Shown: positions 8,709 through 16,272 of the stretch, one piece after another
How the letters are laid out: the number at the start of each line of letters is the position of its first letter
Numbering within the stretch: the first letter of the stretch is position 1
Assembly: GCF_025725645.1 (NCBI RefSeq)
Contig: NZ_CP107007.1
Span: 3,348,001-3,412,000, forward strand
Length of the DNA: 64,000 bases
Source: Halomonas sp. GD1P12
GTDB taxonomy: Bacteria > Pseudomonadota > Gammaproteobacteria > Pseudomonadales > Halomonadaceae
Direction of reading: 5' to 3'
Notes under the pieces: generated by a model
Database searches by the model: none
What the model saw: the letters and a program-made list of their open reading frames with translations, nothing else
Told to the model about the DNA's origin: nothing
Made by a program: the position numbers and the translations under genes

Positions 8709-9677
8709 ATGCCGACTCAACTTCGTTTCAAGTACGCCGCCCTTGGCCTCGCGCTCGTGGGAACTGTCACTACCGTTCAGGCTGATGAAGTGGCAGAGGC
8801 CTATCCCAGCAAGGCCATCCAGTTTCTGGTGGCCGCCGGCGCCGGCGGCGGCACCGATAACTTCGCCCGCGTCGTTCGCCCCATGTTCGAAGAGGCGGTA
8901 GACGGTGCACGCATCACTGTCATCAACCTGCCAGCCGCCTCGGGTGCGCTTGCCCACCAGCGCGCGGCGAACGGTGACCCCGATGGCCATACGCTGGACT
9001 TTGCCTCGACAACGTTCATTACCTCTCTGGCGGCGGGTCAAAACCCGGTGGGTCTGGATCAATTGACCCCCGTTGCTCGTATGCAGTCCGATGTCATGGC
9101 CCTGTTCGTTAACCCGGAGCGGTTCGAGAGCTTCGAGGAATTCAAACAGTACGCCGAGGAAAATCCGGGCGAGGTCACGGTTGGCGGGACGCACACCGCA
9201 AGTCCCGATCACATGGCGTTTCTCTCGCTGGCGGATGCCTCGGGTCTGGACATGAACTTCATTCCCTACGACAGCACGGGCAATGCAACGGCCAACGTAC
9301 TGGGCGGCAATATCGACGCCACCACGACATCGCTCAGCCCGCTTTTGAGCTATATCGATGCAGGTCAAATGGCCCCCATTCTGGTCTTCAGCGATGAGCG
9401 CCTCGAGGATTACCCGGACGTTCCGACCACGATGGAGCACAACTGGGATCTGACCGACGGCAACGACCGAGCGGTGTTCGTCAACGCTGAAACGCCACAG
9501 CCGATCGTTGCGCGTCTGGAAGAGATCCTCAAGGAGGTCTACGACTCCGAGGAATACCAGGAGTACGCCGAGCGGGTCAATCTCGACTATCGCGAAGGCT
9601 GGATGAACGGTGATGAGTACCGCGAGCGTCTGGAAAACAACTTCACGCTTTACTCGCGCCTGCTTGAAAACGAGTGA
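8709..9677 (+). CDS. TTT periplasmic solute receptor TctC/Bug family (copy 2)
   Basis: A 322-residue Bug-family receptor. The ATG at 8709 is preceded by TTGGAG at a spacing of 6; an in-frame TTG 12 bases earlier overlaps that ribosome-binding site and is unlikely to be used. A signal peptide ends near VQADE (about residue 26). The ligand-site motif region QFLVAAGAGGGTDNFARVV follows, with a SPDHM stretch further on. It lies 92 bases after the oxidoreductase gene and is followed by a strong hairpin before tctB, a layout that often raises receptor expression over the membrane subunits. The ligand is probably a four-carbon sugar acid, judged from the downstream enzymes. Confidence 0.92.
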   Translation: MPTQLRFKYAALGLALVGTVTTVQADEVAEAYPSKAIQFLVAAGAGGGTDNFARVVRPMFEEAVDGARITVINLPAASGALAHQRAANGDPDGHTLDFASTTFITSLAAGQNPVGLDQLTPVARMQSDVMALFVNPERFESFEEFKQYAEENPGEVTVGGTHTASPDHMAFLSLADASGLDMNFIPYDSTGNATANVLGGNIDATTTSLSPLLSYIDAGQMAPILVFSDERLEDYPDVPTTMEHNWDLTDGNDRAVFVNAETPQPIVARLEEILKEVYDSEEYQEYAERVNLDYREGWMNGDEYRERLENNFTLYSRLLENE

Positions 9678-9719
9678 TGCGCCCAGGCTTGCCTGACGCG
9701 CCACTCTTCATTCGCATCA

Positions 9720-9745
9720 AGGACCGGCCTTTCGAGGCCGGTCTT
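9720..9745 (+). other. Strong stem-loop between tctC and tctB
   Basis: GACCGGCCT and AGGCCGGTC pair across a TTCG tetraloop, extended by an A-T and a G-T pair. The only T run after it is very short, so it is more likely an mRNA-stabilising or partially terminating element than a full terminator. Confidence 0.75.
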
Positions 9746-9768
9746 CCCATGTCCGCTCAGGATTTACC

Positions 9769-10251
9769 ATGCACGCCAGAATCTCTATTTTTGCTCTGGG
9801 GATCGTGTTACTCGCAGTCGTGGGGCTCTACCCCACCCTGCAATTCCCAAGCTCTGCTCAAGTCTCTACCTTCATCGGCCCGCGGGTCTGGCCCCTGACG
9901 CTGCTTATCATTCTGTTCGTACTGGGTATCGCGCTGCTGGCGCTGACATGGCGCGACCGCGACCGCGCCCGTGCCCGTGCCAACGTCGATATTGAAGAAA
10001 AGTGTCCCAGCGATAATAGCGGTGCCTTCTCGATAGGACGTACGCGCCACTGGTGGTTCATCGCCGCCGCCGTCGGATACACCCTGTTGATGCAGGTCGC
10101 CGGCTTTTTGATTGCGAGCGTGGTGTTCACGCTCGCCGGCACGCTGCTGCTGGGCGCCCGCTCTTGGATCACCATTGCCATCACGCTGGTCGTGGCCGTC
10201 GTGTTGATGCAGGGCGTCTTCGTCTCCCTGCTCGGCATCCCCATGCCCTGA
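9769..10251 (+). CDS. Tripartite tricarboxylate transporter, small permease TctB (copy 2)
   Basis: A 160-residue protein with four hydrophobic segments, separated after the second by a basic hydrophilic loop (WRDRDRARARANVD). Size, topology and position between tctC and tctA identify it as TctB. AGGA lies 7 bases before the ATG. It is expected to pair with the TctA encoded 39 bases downstream. Confidence 0.88.
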   Translation: MHARISIFALGIVLLAVVGLYPTLQFPSSAQVSTFIGPRVWPLTLLIILFVLGIALLALTWRDRDRARARANVDIEEKCPSDNSGAFSIGRTRHWWFIAAAVGYTLLMQVAGFLIASVVFTLAGTLLLGARSWITIAITLVVAVVLMQGVFVSLLGIPMP

Positions 10252-10290
10252 GACTGCTTCACTACCCCTTAATTGTTCCGGGAGTCGATC

Positions 10291-11793
10291 ATGCTAGAAA
10301 ATTTCCTGGCCGGGTTAGCCGTGGTGATGCAACCACTGAACCTGCTGCTGTTAACCTCCGCCGTTTTCATCGGCTTCATCGGCGGCGCGCTGCCGGGTAT
10401 CAGCGGCGTAATTCTGGTCGTCATACTACTGCCGGTGACCTACGGCATGGAGCCGACCACCGCTTTCATGGTACTGACCGCGATCTATGGGGCTACGGTG
10501 TTCTCAGGACTGATCACCGCCATTCTCTACCGCGCGCCAGGCACGCCAGAAGCGGTCATGACCGCCTTCGATGGCTACCCGATGACCCAGCGCGGTGAAG
10601 CGGGCAAGTCGCTGGGGATCGGCGTGCTAAGCTCGGCCATTGGCGGCATCGTCGGCACCATCGCACTTATCATCTTTACGCCCCTTCTGGCGAACATGGC
10701 GATCAAGTTCTCGTCGCCGGAGTACTTTGCGCTGGCCGTGCTGGGTTTGACCGTCGTGGCATCATTAGGCGGACGCCTCATCTTTGGCTTGATCGGTGCG
10801 GCACTTGGGCTTTTCATCGCCACCATCGGCATCGACCCGCTCACCGGCACCAGCCGCTACACCTTTGGCAACCTCAACCTGGCGGAAGGCGTGGGCTTGA
10901 TTCCGGTCATCGTGGGACTTTTTGCGGTGTCCGAAGTCATGAAGCGGACCCTGGATCACGAAAGCCACCAGCCGCTCACGAAAGTGAAGGTCAAAATCTT
11001 CGATATGCCCATTCTGCGCCAGATCGGCGCCACGCTGTCGCGCTCCTCGATCATCGGCGTCATCATCGGCATTCTGCCCGGCATCGGGGCGAGCACGGCG
11101 GCCATGGTCAGCTATAGCGAAACGGTGCGCTGGTCCAAGCATCCGGAAAAATTCGGCAAGGGTGCCCCGGAAGGTATCGCAGCCCCGGAATCCGCCAACA
11201 ACGCGGCCGCCATGGGGGCTTTGGTGCCTCTTTTCGCACTGGGTATTCCCGGAAGCGGTACCACCGCCGTCATTCTGGGCGCCTTCATCATGCACGGCCT
11301 GCAGCCGGGGCCGATGTTCATGCTCACCAGTAGCGATTTGATCTACGCGGTATTCGCCGGGCTTTTCATCGTCAACTTCATGATCCTGCTTTTTTCCAAA
11401 CCGTTCATCGTGTTGTTCACAAAACTTCTGAACGTACCCTACTCGGCACTCGGCCCGATTATCATCATGTGTTGCGTGGTGGGCACCTACTCGGTACGTA
11501 ACTCCATGTTCGATGTCTGGCTAATGTTAGGCTTTGGGGTCATGGGTTATCTGCTCGAAAAGATCAACTTTCCCATGGTATCGATCATTCTGGGGCTGGT
11601 ACTTGGCCCTATCGCCGAAAGCGAGCTGCGCCGGTCGCTATCGATGTCGCAAGGGAGCTTCGACATCTTTCTGGATCGTCCGATCAGTGCCACGCTGCTG
11701 GCGGTGGCACTGGTGCTGCTGACAGCTACGCTCGTCATGCCACTCATCAAACGCGCACGGCGCCGCACAGCGACTCAAGGAGAAGCAACATGA
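10291..11793 (+). CDS. Tripartite tricarboxylate transporter, large permease TctA (copy 2)
   Basis: A 500-residue polytopic membrane protein with TctA signatures: FIGGALPGISGVILVVILLP near residue 30, YRAPGTPEAVMTAFDGYPM near 77, and LVPLFALGIPGSGTTAVILG near 310. GGGAG lies 6 bases before the ATG at 10291; an in-frame TTG at 10273 lacks a ribosome-binding site. Its stop codon overlaps the start of the kinase gene (ATGA), coupling transport and catabolism in one operon. Confidence 0.93.
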   Translation: MLENFLAGLAVVMQPLNLLLLTSAVFIGFIGGALPGISGVILVVILLPVTYGMEPTTAFMVLTAIYGATVFSGLITAILYRAPGTPEAVMTAFDGYPMTQRGEAGKSLGIGVLSSAIGGIVGTIALIIFTPLLANMAIKFSSPEYFALAVLGLTVVASLGGRLIFGLIGAALGLFIATIGIDPLTGTSRYTFGNLNLAEGVGLIPVIVGLFAVSEVMKRTLDHESHQPLTKVKVKIFDMPILRQIGATLSRSSIIGVIIGILPGIGASTAAMVSYSETVRWSKHPEKFGKGAPEGIAAPESANNAAAMGALVPLFALGIPGSGTTAVILGAFIMHGLQPGPMFMLTSSDLIYAVFAGLFIVNFMILLFSKPFIVLFTKLLNVPYSALGPIIIMCCVVGTYSVRNSMFDVWLMLGFGVMGYLLEKINFPMVSIILGLVLGPIAESELRRSLSMSQGSFDIFLDRPISATLLAVALVLLTATLVMPLIKRARRRTATQGEAT

Positions 11794-13076
11794 CCATCGT
11801 ACTGGGCGCCATCGCCGACGATTTTACCGGGGCGACCGACCTGGCCAACAACCTGGTTCGCGGCGGCATGCGCTGCGTGCAGGTAATCGGGGTGCCGGAC
11901 TCGCTGCCTGATCTGTCCGATGTCGATGCCGTCGTAGTGGCGCTCAAATCGCGCTCCTGCGCCGCAGAGGAGGCCATCGCCGACTCCGTCGCCGCCCTGG
12001 ATTGGCTGCGCGAACTGGGCGCGCGTCAGATTTTTTTCAAGTACTGCTCGACCTTCGATTCGACCGATCAGGGCAATATCGGCCCGGTGGCGGATGCCTT
12101 GCTCGATCATTTGGGCGCCGTGCAGACCATAATGGTGCCAGCGTTTCCGATCAACGGTCGTACGGTCTACCAGGGCCACCTGTTCGTCGGTGATCGTCTC
12201 TTGAACGACAGCGGCATGCAGCACCATCCGCTCACGCCCATGACTGATGCGGATCTCGTGCGCGTTCTCGCTCGCCAGACCCCGCACACAGTGGGTCTCA
12301 TCAACCGCGCCGTACTGACCCAGGGCCCGGAAGCCACGCGCCAGCGCTTGGCTGACCTGAAAGCTGATGAAGTGCGTCACGTCATTTGCGATAGCGTGGA
12401 CGAAAGCGACCTTGAAACGCTGGCCGGTGCCACCGTCGACTTGCCACTGGTCACAGGTGGCTCTGGGCTAGGTCAGGCCCTGCCCGCGCAGTATCGTCAC
12501 AAGGGCTGGCTTGCAGATATTTCCAAGCCCGGCCGGCTCGAGCCTGCCTCCGGCAGTGCGCTGGTGCTGTCGGGAAGCTGCTCGCGCGCCACTTTGGCCC
12601 AGGTCGATGACTTTTTGACGCGTTCTCCAGAAGGCGGTTTTGCCATCGACCCGCTGGCGCTGTCACGGGATAACACTCACTGGCAAGATGCTCATGATTT
12701 TGCGCTGTCGCGTATCGAGCAAAACGCGCCGGTGCTGATTTACGCCTCCGCCGACCCGGAAAAAGTAAAGACTGCCCAGGCAAAACTCGGCGTGGCGAAG
12801 GCCGGCCACCTCGTTGAGCAAGCGCTCAGCCAGTTGGCCGTCTCGCTAGTCGACAAGGGCGTGGGGCGCCTGCTGGTCGCCGGGGGCGAAACCTCGGGGG
12901 CGGTGGTATCCGCGTTGGAAATTACCGCGCTTCGCATTGGCGAACAAATCGACCCGGGCGTGCCCTGGACCCAGGCACAGCTGGAAGGCCACGCCACGCC
13001 GCTTTCGCTTGCCTTGAAGTCGGGCAATTTCGGCGGCGTCGACTTTTTCACGCGCGCTTTCGAGGTGTTGCCATGA
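11790..13076 (+). CDS. otnK: DUF1537 four-carbon acid-sugar kinase (OtnK type)
   Basis: A 428-residue kinase of the DUF1537 family, experimentally assigned by others to 3-oxo-tetronate 4-kinase (OtnK) and related D-threonate and D-erythronate kinases. The N-terminal substrate domain opens with AIADDFTGATDLANNL (residues 7-22). The C-terminal nucleotide domain carries SGSCSRATLAQV (around 252) and the glycine-rich VAGGETSGAVVSALE (around 370). It overlaps both neighbours by four bases (ATGA). The partner immediately downstream is a class II aldolase-type decarboxylase rather than PdxA2, which favours the OtnK role, phosphorylation of 3-oxo-tetronate, over the threonate kinase role. Confidence 0.85.
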   Translation: MTIVLGAIADDFTGATDLANNLVRGGMRCVQVIGVPDSLPDLSDVDAVVVALKSRSCAAEEAIADSVAALDWLRELGARQIFFKYCSTFDSTDQGNIGPVADALLDHLGAVQTIMVPAFPINGRTVYQGHLFVGDRLLNDSGMQHHPLTPMTDADLVRVLARQTPHTVGLINRAVLTQGPEATRQRLADLKADEVRHVICDSVDESDLETLAGATVDLPLVTGGSGLGQALPAQYRHKGWLADISKPGRLEPASGSALVLSGSCSRATLAQVDDFLTRSPEGGFAIDPLALSRDNTHWQDAHDFALSRIEQNAPVLIYASADPEKVKTAQAKLGVAKAGHLVEQALSQLAVSLVDKGVGRLLVAGGETSGAVVSALEITALRIGEQIDPGVPWTQAQLEGHATPLSLALKSGNFGGVDFFTRAFEVLP

Positions 13077-13720
13077 GTATTCACGAGCACAACCAGCTGC
13101 GCGAGCAGATCAGCATGCTGGGAAAATCGCTGTTCGACCGCGGCCTGACCATGGGCTCGAGCGGCAATATCAGCGTGCGCCTGGAAAGCGGCGGCTGGCT
13201 CATGACGCCGACCAACGCCTGCCTTGGCCGACTGGACCCGGCGCGCATATCGCACCTGGATCAAAACGGGCAGTTATTGAGCGGTGACAAGCCGACCAAG
13301 GAGCACTTCTTGCACACCGCCATGTACGACGAGCGCCCGCAGTCCGGTGCGATCGTCCACCTGCACTCCACTCATTCGGTCGCGGTCTCCTGCCTGCCCG
13401 GTATCGACCCTTGTGACTGCATTCCTCCCATCACCGCCTACTACGCCATGCGCGTAGGCAAACTGCCGCTGGTGCCCTACCACGTGCCGGGCGATGAAAA
13501 ATTGGGGGATGCCGTGCGCGGCCTGGCGGGCCAGCATAGCGCCGTGCTGCTGGCCAATCACGGCCCGGTCGTGGCGGGAAAGAATCTGGAAGCGGCGGTC
13601 TACGCCACCGAGGAGCTCGAAGAAACCGCGAAGCTGTTTTTGCTGCTGCGCGGTGAAAATCCGCGCATTCTGACGCCAGAGCAGGTCGCCGAACTCGAAG
13701 CGCGCTATCCGCGCGACTAA
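13073..13720 (+). CDS. otnC: Class II aldolase-family 3-oxo-tetronate 4-phosphate decarboxylase (OtnC type)
   Basis: A 215-residue zinc-dependent enzyme of the AraD/FucA fold. The metal ligands are visible as His96 and His98 in HLHSTHS and His163 in ANHGPVV; MGSSGNIS near residue 27 is the phosphate-binding loop. In the known pathway OtnC decarboxylates 3-oxo-tetronate 4-phosphate to dihydroxyacetone phosphate. It is translationally coupled to otnK (ATGA overlap) and is the last gene before a strong terminator. The isomerase OtnI usually found with otnK and otnC is not in the window. Confidence 0.87.
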   Translation: MSIHEHNQLREQISMLGKSLFDRGLTMGSSGNISVRLESGGWLMTPTNACLGRLDPARISHLDQNGQLLSGDKPTKEHFLHTAMYDERPQSGAIVHLHSTHSVAVSCLPGIDPCDCIPPITAYYAMRVGKLPLVPYHVPGDEKLGDAVRGLAGQHSAVLLANHGPVVAGKNLEAAVYATEELEETAKLFLLLRGENPRILTPEQVAELEARYPRD

Positions 13721-13760
13721 AAAACTCATCGCTCAAACGCCTCGATCACAAGCCCTCTTT

Positions 13761-13791
13761 AAAAAGCGAAGCTGCACACTTCGCTTTTTTT
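13761..13791 (+). terminator. Intrinsic terminator after the otnC operon
   Basis: AAAAAGCGAAG and CTTCGCTTTTT pair over a seven-base loop, followed by further T residues. It closes the SAF-oxidoreductase to otnC transcription unit. Confidence 0.92.
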
Positions 13792-13851
13792 GTTTTCAGG
13801 TACTTCTCTCTTCGCGCTCTCGTCATTCTCAGCATCCCATCACCCAAACCG

Positions 13852-13878
13852 TATGGCTTTCAAGCCGTTCGAGCCATA
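13852..13878 (+). other. Inverted repeat upstream of mgtE
   Basis: TATGGCT (13852-13858) and AGCCATA (13872-13878) form a 7-base-pair stem over a 13-base loop, 69 bases before the mgtE start. It may be a leader hairpin or an operator. I could not match it to a known magnesium riboswitch. Confidence 0.4.
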
Positions 13879-13947
13879 AACTGATGTGAATGCCATCCGC
13901 CCACGACGTGAGTGGCTTCCACCCGCCAGTGCCCAGGGAGGGACCCT

Positions 13948-15303
13948 ATGGACGAGGAAGAAAAATACACCAACGCCGAGGAACAGCTGCTCTATCTGCA
14001 GCAGCGCCTCGACGATGATGACACCGAAGCGCTAAGCGCGCTGTTTAACGAGCTCGACGCGTGGGACATTGCGCGGCTGCTCGAGTCCTTTCCTGCCAAA
14101 ACCCGCAATCTGTTATGGGCCTATATTCCCGAGGCGCTGCTCGGTGAGGTGCTGGCGAGTGTTGATGAGGACATTCGCGCCGACTACGTGGAAGACCTGT
14201 CGGTCAGCGATATCGAAAATCTCGTCCGGGGGCTGGATGCCCAGGACGTGGCCGAGGTGCTCGAGGTCGCCGACGAAGACGTCAAGACGACCGTTTATGC
14301 CAGCCTGGATGACAACATTCGCGCCCAGGTAGAGAACCTGCATGCCTACGAAGAGGACGTCGTGGGCCGCTACATGGATCCGGAAACGGTGAATGTGAAG
14401 CAAGGGGTGTCGCTGGAGGCGGTGCAGCGCTATATCCGGATTCATCACCTGCTCGACGAGGAGTCGCAGCAGATCATGGTGACCGATAAGGATAAGCGAC
14501 TGCTGGGGACGGTGACGCTGATCGATCTGATCAAGCAGCCCCAGGAAGCGATCGTCGATGAGTTCATGGATGACTTCTTCACCCTGAACGATCAGATGAA
14601 AATCAGCGACGCAGCGACGCTACTGCGCTCCAAGGAACTCCCCTTCGCGCCGGTGTGCGACAGCGACGGTCTGCTGGTGGGTCAGCTCAACACCGCCGAC
14701 GTGCTGGAAATCACCCAGGACGACGCGGACATGACGCTGAAACACATGTCCGGGGTCAGCGATGAGGAGGAGGTGTTCACCCCGATCGTGCGCAGTGCCA
14801 AAAGCCGCGGCATTTGGCTCGGCATCAACCTGATGACCGCCTTTTTGGCCGCCTTCGTCATCGGCCAGTTCGAGGCGGTGCTGGATCAGATCGTGGCGCT
14901 GGCGATTTTGATGCCGGTGGTTGCCAGTATGGGCGGTATTGCCGGTAGCCAAACGCTCACGGTGGTGATACGCGGCTTGGCGCTGGGTCAGCTGGCCGGT
15001 AACAACAAGCGCTGGCTCTACAACAAGGAATTATGGGTCGGCATGAGCAACGGCTTGGTCTGGGCGCTGGTGGTCGGTGCGATCTCGTATCTCTGGTTTG
15101 GCGAGGTGCTCATCACGCTGGTCATCACGCTGGCGATTTTCATTAACATGAGCCTGGCGAATCTCTCGGGCGTGCTGATTCCGCTCATTCTCAAGCGCCT
15201 GAGCATCGACCCAGCGCTTTCGGGTGCCGTCATTCTGACCACCGTGACCGACGTGGTGGGCTTTCTATCGTTTCTGGGCCTGGCGACGGTGATCATTCTT
15301 TAA
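13948..15303 (+). CDS. mgtE: Magnesium transporter MgtE
   Basis: A 451-residue MgtE channel. The acidic N-terminal superhelical domain (about 10-130) is rich in LLESFP and DVAEVLE-type repeats. The CBS pair (about 135-260) includes MVTDKDKRLLGTVTLIDL and LNTADVLEI. Five membrane helices follow, with MPVVASMGGIAGSQT near residue 330 lining the Mg2+ pore. MgtE gates shut when cytoplasmic Mg2+ occupies the N and CBS domains. GGGAGG lies 6 bases before the ATG at 13948; an upstream in-frame GTG at 13912 has no such signal. It is a single gene after a terminator, with its own leader. Confidence 0.96.
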   Translation: MDEEEKYTNAEEQLLYLQQRLDDDDTEALSALFNELDAWDIARLLESFPAKTRNLLWAYIPEALLGEVLASVDEDIRADYVEDLSVSDIENLVRGLDAQDVAEVLEVADEDVKTTVYASLDDNIRAQVENLHAYEEDVVGRYMDPETVNVKQGVSLEAVQRYIRIHHLLDEESQQIMVTDKDKRLLGTVTLIDLIKQPQEAIVDEFMDDFFTLNDQMKISDAATLLRSKELPFAPVCDSDGLLVGQLNTADVLEITQDDADMTLKHMSGVSDEEEVFTPIVRSAKSRGIWLGINLMTAFLAAFVIGQFEAVLDQIVALAILMPVVASMGGIAGSQTLTVVIRGLALGQLAGNNKRWLYNKELWVGMSNGLVWALVVGAISYLWFGEVLITLVITLAIFINMSLANLSGVLIPLILKRLSIDPALSGAVILTTVTDVVGFLSFLGLATVIIL

Positions 15304-15500
15304 GCGATCGCCGTTAATAAGGCGCTCAGGTCCTGCCACGTGCGGGTCTGATTCGATGTGAACAGGCCGCCTCGGCATGCGTTCCAAGCTGGAATAGGGG
15401 CCTGGAAGGCAGTACTGGCATACGAGGCGAGCCGATAGCATATTTATCGTTTTTCAATGGACGCGCGATCCTGGGGTCGCGCTCAACCGTCAAGGCTTTC

Positions 15501-16250
15501 ATGCTCCCCGATTTTTCACTTCTCGCTTGGCTGCTCATCATTTTTTCGGTCTATCTGACCGGCGTTTCCAAGGGCGGGTTTGCCGGCGGCTTTGGTACGC
15601 TGTCGGTGCCGCTGATGGCGCTCGTGATCAGCCCGACCCAGGCGGCAGGGCTCTTGCTGCCGCTGCTTCTGGTGATGGACGTGTTCGCGGTGAAAGCGTG
15701 GTGGGGCAAGCACGACATGGCGGAAGTGTGGCGCTTTCTGCCGGGGCTTTTCATCGGCGTGGCGGTAGGCACGCTGTTGTTCGGCAGTCTCAGCGATCAG
15801 GGCGTGCGGCTGGTGCTGGGGGGATTATCGCTGGTATTCGCGGTGTACATGCTGTTCAAGCCCGTCGCCAAAAAGCCCATTTCGACGCGCTGGGCGCTAC
15901 CGGCGGCCAGCGTCTGCGGCTTCACAAGTTTCATCGCCCACGCCGGCGCACCCCCGCTCAACGTGTACCTTTTACCGCGCAAGCTTGCCAAGGAGACCTT
16001 TATCGCTACCTGCGCGGTGGCCTTCGCCATCGTCAACGCCATCAAACTGGGGCCTTACGTGTGGCTGGGGGAGGTCAACCTGACCAGTGCCTGGGCGTCG
16101 CTTTTACTGGTACCCGTGGCGTGGATAGGCGTGCGTAGCGGACTCTGGCTGCAAAGTCGCGTCAACGACGTACTGTTCTATCGGCTGGTCATCATCGCCA
16201 TGCTGCTGGTGGGCGCCAATCTGATCGGTCAGGCGCTTGGAGCTTTCTAA
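15501..16250 (+). CDS. TauE/SafE family permease (probable sulfite/organosulfonate exporter)
   Basis: A 249-residue membrane protein with about eight hydrophobic segments. The N-terminal SKGGFAGGFGTLSVPLMAL (residues 24-42) is the TauE/SafE signature; the second half-repeat is marked by GFTSFIAHAGAPPLNVYLLP around residue 145. Members export sulfite, sulfoacetate or related small anions, but most are uncharacterised. It stands alone between mgtE and a convergent signalling gene, so context gives no substrate hint. The 197 bases before it presumably hold its promoter. Confidence 0.88.
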   Translation: MLPDFSLLAWLLIIFSVYLTGVSKGGFAGGFGTLSVPLMALVISPTQAAGLLLPLLLVMDVFAVKAWWGKHDMAEVWRFLPGLFIGVAVGTLLFGSLSDQGVRLVLGGLSLVFAVYMLFKPVAKKPISTRWALPAASVCGFTSFIAHAGAPPLNVYLLPRKLAKETFIATCAVAFAIVNAIKLGPYVWLGEVNLTSAWASLLLVPVAWIGVRSGLWLQSRVNDVLFYRLVIIAMLLVGANLIGQALGAF

Positions 16251-16272
16251 AAAAGCTTATTCGTCGCTTGGC

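Noticed and set aside
13852..13878. Mg2+ riboswitch upstream of mgtE
   Set aside because: Only a 7-base-pair stem is visible; the multi-helix conservation of known magnesium riboswitches was not found.
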